A stretch of 64,000 bases of DNA from Verticillium longisporum (taxonomy: Eukaryota > Ascomycota > Sordariomycetes > Glomerellales > Plectosphaerellaceae), in NCBI GenBank assembly GCA_019188255.1, contig JAETXT010000005.1:1550001-1614000 (forward strand), in the 5' to 3' direction. Positions 1 through 10,900 of the stretch are shown piece by piece (the first letter of the stretch is position 1; each line of letters begins with the position of its first letter). Below the pieces are notes generated by a model. That model saw nothing but the letters and a program-made list of their open reading frames with translations. It did no database searches and had not been told where the DNA came from. A program made the translations under genes and the position numbers.

Positions 1-648
1 GAGCTCAAGTCATCCGTGCAACGGGCGCCCGGATGATCAGGCGGGCGGGTCGCTGGTTGATGGGTTTGTGGAAAAACACAACACGAAAAAAGAACAAGAG
101 AAAGCCAAACCACCGTGTAGATGGATGTGGAAAAGATGCAGTTCTCACACTGATATCATCATGTCGTGTCGTTGAATTGAGTCAGAAATGGCTGTGGCGA
201 TAACGTCTCCGCGCTGTAGGGCGCAGGGTCCACTGATTTGATAGCCTTGGAGGGGTTGCTGAATAATCGGGTCCCTGTGACACGCCTGGCGGAGAAGGAA
301 CGGAGAAGGCCGCTTTCCGGCCGGAGGGGCTCGGTGGGCCGTTGGCGGGGGGTTCGGTGAGCCGGTGAGGCAGAAGGTCGATGAGGGGCAACTACCCCGC
401 GCTAAGCTCAAACTGGCAATCGGTCAATATTTGGTTTCTGTCTCTCGACAAGCAGTGAGCATTCGGGTGTCTCTTTCTCTACCAAATCAATGTTGAACCA
501 TATCCGTGCCTCAGCCAGCCAGCATCAGAGACCGTACTTCTCGTCCAGATAGTCTTTATCGACAATCTTGTCCTTTCCATCTGGATCATCTCTCTGTATC
601 TCCTATTCATATCTCGCTCTCGTGCTGGCTCCTGCGTACCACATCGCA
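1..648. other. Intergenic region and upstream leader of the WD40 gene
   Basis: No coding sequence is recognisable here. The short open frames on the minus strand (about 145-411) are proline- and serine-rich, have low-complexity composition and resemble nothing I know. The last 200 bases are CT-rich (tctctctgtatctcc-type tracts), as expected of a fungal promoter and 5' leader for the gene starting at 649. Confidence 0.5.
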
Positions 649-2396
649 ATGCATTTCACACGCGCCTTCAAATGTAGGTGCAACATGCAGCAGCTGCTAC
701 CAGGTTCGCATCCATCACACGCACGGCACTAAACGCCTTCATAGCATCCCCACATTGTATCGCCAGTCCCGATGGGACGCTCGTCGCGACGCTGCTCTCT
801 TCCAAAATCCACGTCCGGTCGGTCCAGAGCCTCGAGACTATCAACACCATCACCCTTCCGTCCGACATCGCAGGGCCGGTCTTTGCCTTTCAGTGGTCAC
901 CGTCATCGACCAAGCTTCTGGTGGCTCTGGCTGAGCAGATCCATGTCTTCTCTGCCGTCCGGGAAGGGTTCCATGCCACCCTGCGCGTCCCCGCGTCGGC
1001 CACATCACGACCAACACTGATTCAGTTTGGCGCCACTGACTCTGAGGTCTGCGTGTCCACCCAGTTAGGTCTCAAAATCACCATCATCTAACAGGCCGCT
1101 TCCAGATCCAACGAGATCAACAACGCCAAGTTCGACCACGCCTCATCCGCCCCACGAGGCTTCTCCTTCCGTCCCGTGACTTCGCATCTTGCCTTGCTGA
1201 CCAGGGTCGCCGGCAATGATGTCATCAGCATCCACAACCCTGTCTCCCGGGAAGTCGAGCGATCATGGAGCCCCGAAACCGTCGATGCACAGAGCCTGCA
1301 GTGGTCGCCTGATGGTCGGTGGCTTGTGCTCTGGGAGTCGCCCTTCCAACAGCACAAAGTCCTGTTCTACACGCCCGATGGTCATCTCTTCAAGGAATGG
1401 TCTGGGCCCTCGGGTTTCACCAGCGACGTCAAGGATCACGAGCTTGGTGCAGGTGTCAAACTTTGCCACCTCAGCTCCGACGCCAGTCGGGCTGCCATAT
1501 GCGACTATACGCGCAACGTCTACATCCTGGACCTCGCAGCCGTGACAGACGCCCTGCGACTCCAACACCCAACCCTCATCGTGCCCAAGGACACTGTACA
1601 GGTCAGTCAGTAGCCCAACCCCCCGTCTGGTGTGCTGCGTTGTCGGCCGGAGACGGGGGGCGGGGAATCATGTGCATCTCACTGACAGGTACACCAGATA
1701 TGGCAGGAACAAATCACCTTCAGCGAGACGGGTCTTCCCGCCCACTCCTTCGTCAGAGCCACACAAACCGTGACCGCCCCCACTCGCTCAGTCAACAGCA
1801 CCAGCGGCAGCAGCCAGGAGGCCAAGACTGGATGTGCAGCCGTCTCTTTCGATTCGTCAACGGTCCTTGCCGCCACGAAGACGGAAGACTCTCCTAGCAC
1901 TCTCTGGATCTGGGATCTATCCTCGTCAGAGTTGCGAGCCGTTCTCATCTTCCATGGAGACGTGTCGACCTGTTCCTGGCATCCCAACATCCGCGAGCTC
2001 CTCGTTGTGAGTTGCGAAGGGGAAGGCTATGGTGGCTTACTATTCACTTGGGATCCGTTATCGGATGGTCCCCGGGCCGTGGACTTTGCGTCTCGACTTC
2101 CCCCCACCTCGAAGTCCGTTAGCAAACCCCGGGTAGCATGGGTCACTTGGCCAGGCGAAACGCCAGTCGTACTCTTCAGCGACTCTACGCACACCGTGCT
2201 GGCCAGTCTTGGGGACTCGGATGAGCACCCAGCCCCGTGGCAAGACGCCCACGCCGGTGACGTGACGTTCGACTCGAGCAGGCTTGACACGCCGTCAGGT
2301 TTCGCACATATTCAAGGCCTGGAAGTGACCTCGTCCGTTGTGACAAATGAAGACCTGTCAGCCATGGACGATACCTTCTCCTTTAGAAAGATCTAA
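649..2396 (+). CDS. WD40-repeat protein WRAP73/Wdr8 (frame interrupted by one TAA)
   Basis: The product matches the WRAP73/Wdr8 family, WD40 proteins that in fission yeast and animals act at the spindle pole/centrosome with an SSX2IP-like partner. I read exons 649..673, 745..1601 and 1689..2396, with introns 674..744 (CTAAA branch at about 729) and 1602..1688. The spliced start MHFTRAFKSS followed by SPDGTLVATL mirrors the family N terminus (M-N-F-S-x-x-F-K, then SPDGKYLAS). Later family blocks are PDGRWLVLWES with KVLFYTPDGHLFKEW, and LWIWDLSSSELRAVL. The total is about 529 codons, usual for fungal members. Codon 1089-1091 is TAA in the middle of the conserved LKITI block, and the same frame continues as clear Wdr8 sequence. 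Splicing it out would need a 48-nt intron that removes conserved residues. I therefore treat it as one gene with an in-frame stop, either a sequence error or a real null allele. Confidence 0.85.
1089..1091 (+). other. In-frame TAA inside the WRAP73/Wdr8 coding region
   Basis: The codons before it (LKITI) and after it (AASRSNEINNAKF) are both family-like and in one frame, so a substitution and not an indel is needed to explain the stop. A CAA to TAA or GAA to TAA change would do it. Confidence 0.7.
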
Positions 2397-4335
2397 AGAC
2401 CAGACAGGACACCGCTACCCTGTCGAAATGAGATGCTAGGCATGTAGCCACAGTACAAACTATGGCTCTCTGCATAAAAATAACCCAGTTACACGGTTTG
2501 ACATCCACGTCGGAGCTGTTTGACTGCCGCGGAAAATCAACTTGCAGCCGCGATACTTGGTTGCGATTTGCATCCGAAGGGGCCTCATAACGTACCAGTC
2601 ACCAGGATTGGGCGCTGCTCGAACTCTACGTTGGGGAGAGGTGCAGCGCATGCAAGGCACTGCATTAGGCAAGTGGGTAAGGAGCGAATCTCATCCGCCG
2701 GGCGGGAGAGGCTGCATTGTGAAGTCCTGAGTGGGCACGACATCATTGAGCAGGGCATCGAGGCGACGGCGAGATGCGGGCCAGCCGCGCATTGATTTGA
2801 CACTCCTCATTGCTGCACTCTGCGTGCGGAGCCGACGCCGGTTCCAATGAGAACCCCAGCTTTTCCTCTGTCAGATACGACAGAGAACTAGTGTGTGTCG
2901 TTCCGCAGCCGCTGGCTGGCTAGTTGATGTGACTCGGGAAAAGAAACCATGGGCAGCCATTCTGGCGAGCGCGACAAATTCAAATGGGCCGCATTAGTGG
3001 ATGCAAGTCTATGGAAAGATGATGGGCAGCGATTGTGATTGCCAGCACGGCAGCATGACTCGGAGAGCACACCTTGGACGGAGAATCCGTCTTTTACTGA
3101 GCCATCCCATCTCGTGAAGCGATTTGTCGTGGATGTCTGAAGCGCCGGGACAGGGACCTGACTGTTGGCTTCACTGCAGTAGGTGTCCCAGATCTATCAA
3201 CCAACCGACGAGAGCCAGGCCAACGTCAAATTGAGCCTCCCCCATGCCATGTTCTTGGCAGCTTTAGCTTTCGGCGCGGACGTGGTGGGACAGCTCCCCG
3301 GCGTCGACATCCCCTGTTCGCACGACCACCAAGTGTTACCACACCTCGATCCCTCGGCTGTCGACATTCGCATGACCAACACTGGTTACCATCGGAAGGC
3401 TCGTATGGGCGCAAAGGGGAGTCCATGAGCCCGGTCCACGGATTCCAGATTGGGCCAGAACTTCGGCTGAGCAGACAGCCGACTGCGGTCATGACGCACC
3501 TGCGTTGCATGCTGCGTTGCAGGGCAGCCAATATAACGTTGCGTAGCTGGCTGACAATCCTTCCGCGGTAGCAGTCAGGAGTCGTGGTTGGGAGACTCAG
3601 ATGGCGTCTCTCTGCATTCTCTATGGGGCGATGATCGTCTGCAGTACAAGCAAGGTCCACTGCATCCAGGACAAGGTCAGTACATGTACTATAGCACGCG
3701 ACGCCCCTCCACCTTGTGCATGGTGCGCCTGCCGATGTGTATGCCGATGGCGGCTGGCAAGAGGTAAGCGTGTGGACGGGGATTGCAATCATCTTTGGAA
3801 ATATTACTGCCTTGACCTAATGGAGACAACAGGATCTTCAGTCCCCCGGGGGCAAGGCTGCTCTCCCGACAGTTTGAACCTGCGCGATGCACGGCTTCCC
3901 GGCGTTGGCTCCATGCCGTCAAAGCAGTCTAGCCAGTGCAAGTAGGAGTTGTCACTCTATTGGATCCCAAAGGCAATCAAGAACTCTCACAGACCCTGTT
4001 AGGTCATCTTGCTGATGTGTTAATCTGGGGCTGGGTCAACGGTCTTATAAAGGATGTGGGCTGGGATCATCCGCCTTCGCGATGCGATCTTCGTCCCTCT
4101 ACGTCTGGTCTTTCCCTTTCTCTGCGTTGTTTGCTATTCCCTGTCCAAGAGAGCAAACAGTTTGCCTGGCACCAATTGCGTCACAAATTCATCGCTGCTG
4201 TGCTACTGATCAAACTGCCTCGAGGGCCTTTGTCGTTCTTCTCGGGGTCGTACGAATACGAACGCGCGAATTTCCCAGTCTCAGCGTTTGTCTCGAGTGT
4301 TTGGTCATTGTTCGGCCTCCCACCAAGCCGGAGCC
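2397..4335. other. Intergenic region, 1.9 kb
   Basis: I see no supported gene. The longest open frames (3226-3792 on minus, 3936-4553 on plus) have random-looking composition with many Cys, Trp and Arg residues and no recognisable motif. The final few hundred bases, with CT-rich stretches at about 4090-4140, are probably the promoter and leader of the RRM gene. Confidence 0.5.
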
Positions 4336-5790
4336 ATGACGAGTGCGGCCAACAGCGTTCAGCGAGACGTAGAACCCGGTTGCAAGACGGGCCTCTACTA
4401 CATAACCATTGCCAATGTCTGTGGCCCCCCCAAGGGGACATGGCCCGACCATCCCATCAAACTGCCACTGTGGTCAACCCAGCTGCCCTTTGGCACATCA
4501 TGGCACGAGCTGAAGGACTGGCTTCGGTACACCTGCATCGTCGAGCATGTTGAGATCTTCAACAGTAGTACGTCCGGCTGGGTCCGGGTCAAAGGAGAGG
4601 ACAACTTTCGTCGAGCATTAGGTGAGCCACGTGGCGTGCGCACGCTGCCTTGCTTTTCTGACACGATCTTCGTAGGACGCCTCAATCAGTGCGAGTTTGG
4701 GGGTCGATGCATCATTGCAGACGGGCGCAATGCCACGGAGCGCATCAAGATCAAGGAGCTCATTGGTGACCCGTCGTCATCAGCGCCGTCGATCGCCTCA
4801 TCACATGTACGCGGCATGTCGGTCATGACCTCGCCATCTTACGGAGTAGCTGTAAAGCCATCAACGAATGCGGGCCCTGGTCATCATGGGAAGGTAAGCA
4901 TGCTGAGCATTACACGGCGTGTGTAGGATTTTGACATTTTCTTTCTAAAGTGGTCTGCTCGAACACCATCCACTGGTGTTCCATATTCGCCCTACTCGTC
5001 CGTTGAATTGCCAGCTCCGTATCACGCCGAGACTCCTAGGACACCGTATTATTCCTCGTCCAACAGCACCACCGGCTACACCGATGCTGGAGGTGGTTAT
5101 CCGTACGAGATGGAGCCGGCGCTCGGCGGTCGAGTTCGGCAGCCCTCCTACGACTACCGAGCACAGCAGTACGCAATGTACGACGGGCCAGGCTACGGTG
5201 ACGAAGGACCGTCGGCGGCGACTGGCGAGCACTACAGCTCCTCCGTATCCTCTGCAGGCCTATTAGTCACGGAACAGCGCAAAATCATCGTCAAACATCT
5301 CAGCTCGAGCTCGTCTGAGGACCAGCTGAGGAAACTCATTAAAGCGTCCCTGAAGGTAGTCACGGCGGACAAGCACCAACTCCAGCACATTGAGTTTCCG
5401 CGCGACAGCGACGGACGCCTGAGGGGCCACATCTTTGCGACGTTCAAAACACCCGAGGTGGCCTGCGGCATCGTTGAAGAGCTAAACGGCCAGCTCTTCC
5501 AAAGAAAAATCCTTGAAGTGCGGCTGACAAACGAGGGAGTGATCCGGGGGCTTGACCAGCAGCAGGAGCAGCACCATCACGAAGACTGGGACAGCAACGG
5601 CAGCAGACACAAGGACAAGTCGAAAAAGGACAAGAAGGACGCGGACGGCAAAAGCAAGAGCAGCAAGACGTCAAAAGGACGCGGACACGGTGACCGATAC
5701 GGTGACCGAGCCCAGGGCCCGCCCATCATCGCGAACGGGTCGAGTCGGGCGTCCAGATCGCCTGAACGGGCGAGGCGAAGGGCCGTGTGA
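4336..5790 (+). CDS. RRM-domain RNA-binding protein
   Basis: This is a fungal RNA-binding protein of about 447 residues from exons 4336..4621, 4676..4893 and 4951..5790. Introns of 54 and 57 nt have gtgagc/gtaagc donors and tag/aag acceptors. A clear RNA recognition motif spans about residues 278-361: RKIIVKHLS is RNP2-like, and GRLRGHIFATFKT is RNP1-like with the aromatic positions partly replaced. Residues 20-110 (GLYYITIANVCGPPKGTW ... SSTSGWVRVKG) look like a second, degenerate RRM. Between them lies a Ser/Tyr/Pro-rich linker. The C terminus (about 375-447) is a charged Lys/Asp/Ser-rich tail, ending with RS and RR pairs. I chose ATG 4336 because the alternative upstream frame (4288) has no ATG of its own. 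The RNA target and process are unknown to me; a post-transcriptional role is inference from the domain. Confidence 0.85.
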
Positions 5791-7994
5791 GCGAGCGCGG
5801 CCCCTTCATGAGTGAGACGAAGGATTCAATGATCACGAAACGGGCGTCTATTCTGGGAAGGCGCGGGGTTTAGGTTCATGGTTTGCGAACACAACAACTT
5901 GTTTTTCTTTTTCCTTCGGGGCTGATTGACTTCTGCTAGTTTCACACGACTAATCAATTAAAACAAATCTTCGAGGTTGGAGAAATGTCTGAGAGTGGGC
6001 TGACAAGCAAAGAAGAGCATGCAGATTGTGTGATGTTGAACATGCTGTGCAACACGCCACTTAGCCAGAACGCCCCCTGTATCGCCGCGTCGCCCGGCTG
6101 AGCAGTTCGCCCACGCAGAAAGACCTCGCCAGTTTCCATTGGATGTGTCAAGTCCTGGGTCTCCGGGGGCATGCATGCATATATTGTGATTATGTGCTCG
6201 TATGTGTATGTATGTGTCTGTGTGTGACGGCGCTGGGGAGCCGGAACGGCGCCGCGGTCGTGGATGTTCCCCGGAATGCAGGTTGAAGAAGGTGGGGTGA
6301 GGGGAGGCAAAAACAGGGCCATTCCACACGCCCTCGGCTTTCCTCTGTCATATTTGGCGCGTCCTGCTTTGCCTGGCCTGAAGGATGCAGGGCGTGTGAT
6401 GAGATGCCCGGCCCTGCCGCATAGGTACCGGTGATCGGGAGGAGGTTAGGGGTGTGGAGGATTTGACAGCTGGGCATGCAGCCTGTCGTGTTCCCGAGTG
6501 ACGTAGACGAGTCTACGCTGACACGCTGACAGGGTTTGGGGGGTAGGGGGGGTTCGCGTACATCTGGCTCGACTGAGTGATGTGCGTTTGCGGGTTTGTT
6601 TGTGTTGCTGTGCATGCCCTTTGTGTAACCGACCCCCTTTCTTCTTTTCTCGACATGCTTAGGCTGGGTACATGTGCCAGTCTTTGACAGAGAGGCTAAA
6701 GGTTATGTTGTGTATGTGAAGGACAATGGAATGTACATGTGATGACAACTCGAGATCTTCGAATCATGTCACATCGAAGGCAGCATGTCGATGTTCAGAC
6801 CGGAAAGTCTACACAACTAAACAACATCATCCGAGAAATACAAGGCTGAGCACCGACCACCCCCTCTTAGGGTTCGTTCCTACGAAGATCTTCGTCAAGC
6901 AGACGTGAACAGAGGCGCATCCATCTGCAGCATCATGGCAGCACCGCGAGACGGGACTCGTCCGCGTCTGCATCGCAGGCTTGACTGCCTTCACATGCCA
7001 TTATGTATGAGGCTAAAGACGAGGATCAAGGCCGGTGTGCGGCACCTCTCAGGGGAATTGCCAATAGAGGAACCTCACTGTACAGTAGAACCTCCACATG
7101 ACCAAAGCAAACATGCAACGAGCTGCACGAACCCGATCCTCGAAACCGAGTCCAGCAAGCCGCATCAACCGGGCAACCCTCGAACCTCGCTCGGATCGAA
7201 ATCGGAGCAGCCAGCCTCCTCCTACCTCTTGGCCCTCCCCATCCGCTGTTGCAACGACCCGCCGCCGGAACGAACCCCCCCATCCGTCAGTCAACGCAAC
7301 GCTATCCGGGACCCCGGAATCACTGAGCTTGCCCCCCCTTTCCCCCCCTCCCCCCTTGCCATATCTCGCGTGCCACAAGCAGCTCAGCAACAGGCCCAAG
7401 TCCGCCGAGCAGCTCATGGTCCGGTATGCATCGCGGGTAGCCGCATGACAGCCGCCCCTGGCCAACAAACCCCGGACTAGTCCTGGGTCCTCGAGGACCC
7501 CTCCCCTCACGGAGGATTCTTTGTTTTCAGCAGGGCCGGGCCGAAGCACGCCGGGGGTCCCCCCCCCCTTTGACACTCCCTCTTTCTTTTCTCCTGTTCC
7601 CTCCTTCCCTGGTCCCCTGGCCCCCAATTGTTTTCCCTCTGGGAGAAGTTGATCCCGGATGTTATCCCTCGGGTCGTTCCGGCCATGGGTGGCTGACGGA
7701 GAGAGAGAAAACGACAACTGTTTGCCCCCTTTTCTCCCCATCATCCGTTCGTCACTTTTGTTACTTCATCCCGACACGGCGGTGGTGTCCTGCGCTGGCT
7801 CCCGATTTGGCCCTATACGGGGCTGACTGCAAGAAATCTTAGACGTATATTTTCATCGGGTTGCTGTACTCTAACCCTGTTCCCATTGATGGGCCACACC
7901 TTGCTGGTTGAGGGAGAACGTCACTCGTTTCCTCCATCACAACGTGCTAATATCAAACCGCCCACCGCCCCCAACTCGCTTCAAAGCCTTAGAA
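5791..7994. other. Intergenic region, 2.2 kb
   Basis: No gene is recognisable. It contains a short TG-rich microsatellite (about 6193-6229), G-rich and C-rich runs around 6537-6551 and 7329-7353, and the presumed 3' ends of the two convergent neighbours. The open frames present are long mainly because the sequence is GC-rich and lack family-like motifs. Confidence 0.5.
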
Positions 7995-10900
7995 TCAGCC
8001 CCCAAAGTTCATCTTCAGCGCAATGGTAGGCTGGCCCCCGCTGCTGTCGCCGCCCGCGCCACCACTGCCCGCAGCGCCTCTGGCCTCGTTTGACGCGCGG
8101 CCGCCCGCCCGGATGACCTCCTCGAGGAACGCCCGCTGGGCCTCGCTCATGCCGCCGACGATAGCCCTGAACGTCGTCTGGTCGGCGTGCGCCAGCTCCA
8201 GCAGCCGCGCGCCCGTGTCCTGGTACTCACTGTCGCCCTCTGTCGAGGCCCGTGCCACCAATGTCGGCAGCACGAGCGCTATCGCTGCCGTTGTGCGCTC
8301 GCGTTTGCCGACCGCGGCGATCGACGCGACGTACTGCGTCAGGGTTTGCGCCACGAGGGCGCGCGCCCGCTCTGGGTCTTCCGGGTCCGTGTTTGTGACA
8401 AAGGCGACCAGACGAGGCAGCAGGTATCGCGCAAGGCTCTGGTCAGCGGGCGTGGGGTTCGGCTGAAGGAACAGGGAGCGGATGCAGTTTGCAGCGATCT
8501 TGGCAGTCTATGAGAGTGGCGTGTTAGCTTGGCCCCAGCCTAGAGCTTCTACTTGGAGGGGTGGTGTGCCACTTGGCAGGGAAAAGACAGAAAAGGGGTG
8601 CATAGCACAAGACTTACCATGCGATCCGTCAGGCAGTCAACCAGCTCATCAAGATACCGAGCCACGAGCGGCTCGTTCGCCCCAAGGTGATTCGTTCCAC
8701 CTGTAAAGAGGATTGTGATGGCAAGCAAGCAATTCTTGACGCAGGCGAGCGATGTCGACGCCTCACGTTTCTGTGCGTTGAGGTAGATTGATAGGAACCG
8801 ACGCAGACACCCTTGGAGCTGCACATCCGTTGCGGACGCCTCGCCCTCGTTAACCGGCTTCCGCGAGCCGGACACGCTAGTGATGAAGCGCTTGAGTGTG
8901 GGTAGCGATTGTGCGACAATGACCTCTTGGCAGGATGGTGCTGCGAGAGTCGTGGCGAAGATGTGGATGATACAGGCGTGGAGGTCCGTCTTGATGATGG
9001 AGGGGAACACTTCTGCAGCATCGACGAGCGCGTTGAGAGCCGACCTGATGAGCAGGATCGCCTCTTCCGTCATCTGGTGACGGATCGGCTGGTTCTCTCC
9101 GGTGAGATTTGGCAGCAGACCGGAGAGCACGAGCACAATGATGCGTGTCAGCTCAAACAGCTGCTCGATGTCGTCGGACAGGTTGCCATCGTCGGCAGCA
9201 TTCTTCTTGCGCGCAGAGGGATGGGAAACGCAAAGTGCCCGGGCAATCTCCACGATGACGCCCTGTACGTCGAGACCCTCTGTCAGAACGAGACGATCCA
9301 GCAAGTCCATCGTCTCGGAAAAGATGGCGTCGCGGTAGATAGCATGGCCAGAGACACGTGGATGCAGAATCTTCTTCAGAGCCCGGAGGATGGCCAAGTT
9401 TTGCTCCTGTGTCGCCAGCGAGTCAGTCTGTCCTGGGCGAGTAGCTAGAGCCTCAAACGCGATGCCAAAGAGAACGAAGAAGAAGGCGACGGGCTCATCG
9501 CGATAGTTAATGTCAGGTCCCTTGCCGCTGCCGTTGGTAGCAAGCCCGTCGACCTCCTTGCCATCCAGAGCATCAAACACAAATTCGCTATCTTGCTCGA
9601 TGAGGCTCGCGATGGCATCCACGAGCTTGAGCCACGACTCCTGGTAGAACTTGAGAAGCGTCTCCCGGTTAAGGGCAGCATAGATGGTGTCAAGACTGCC
9701 AGAAAGTGAGGGGGCCCAAGAGTCATGGAGATGTCGGGCTCGAACCGCAGCCTGGCGAATTCGCGAAGTGACTCGAGCCAAAGCGGAGTCAACGTGCCAA
9801 TATGAGGCTTCAGGACCTCCAGAAGGTATTTCTGTTCCGAGCTGGCCACCTGGAGCTCTGCCCACGCTGAAAAGACGGACATCTTGACCATGACCTGAGC
9901 GTTAGAGCTGAGCCCCTTCAGCTCGCCAATGCCAGCATTTTCGTTCTCCTTGGAGAAATTCTCTAGCCCAGTCACCAGCGTCTTCAGGATTCGGCCCATG
10001 CGGTCGACATCAGTGACGATGCCAGTCGAGATGAAGCCGGCGCAGACATTGACAGCCTCGGCCGCCAGTTCAGGCGACGAGTCAACGGCAAATGCTGGTG
10101 TAAGTGCAGAGCTGATTTGAGCCTGGTACTGCTCGAGCAGCATGGCCTCCTCGAAATCCGGATCAGGCGAGCGACCAAACATCTTAAGAACATCACCGAT
10201 GATCTTAAGACCCCAAATGCGCAGCTCCACCACACTAGATGTCGAAGCAGAGAAAGCCAACTTGACAACATCAGCGATCCTGCCCTGAAGGGCGGTCTGG
10301 GCGGCAGACTCTCCGTTCGTCGCGACATCCTTATTGATCAAGACGAACATATCGCCAATGCAGCTGATGGCAAATGTCGTTACTTGCCAACGGAGCGGTT
10401 CGACCTCTGATGCTGCCTTGGTGTCAGGATCATCCTTGGCCGCTCCGAGGGCAGCTGCGAAGCCAGCAACTTCTTCGTCCCTGAGGTCGGGCAGTCCGCC
10501 TGATTTTGTCTTGTTTGCGTCAGGGTCGGTCTTGGGCTTCGCCCGCGTCATCTTGAGAACGCCCTGAACGCGTTGCAGCCACGCCTCTGTCTTTGTTAAA
10601 GAAGTCTGTCGAAGCCAGTTGCGGAGAATGTTGCGGATGCCATCGTGTGTTGGGATTGTGTCAAGGACCAGCCACAGCTCATCCTCGAAACCCTTGTCCG
10701 CTGCCTTGATGACGTCTTCTGGATCCCTCTTCATCATATTGTACAGTCCATCAACAGCAACGTCCCGCAGCGCGGCGAATTCAGAATTCAGATAGTGCTG
10801 AAGAAGCTTGACGTACTTCTCGAATTCCATATAGCCAGGGGCGTAAAGGGACAAGTGTTCCAAGCAGCTAAGGCTCGCTCTCTGCACCTCGAGATCATCC

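Noticed and set aside
1047..1094. A 48-nt intron to remove the TAA in WRAP73
   Set aside because: It would delete the conserved CVSTQLGLKITI segment, and the donor gtctgc is poor.
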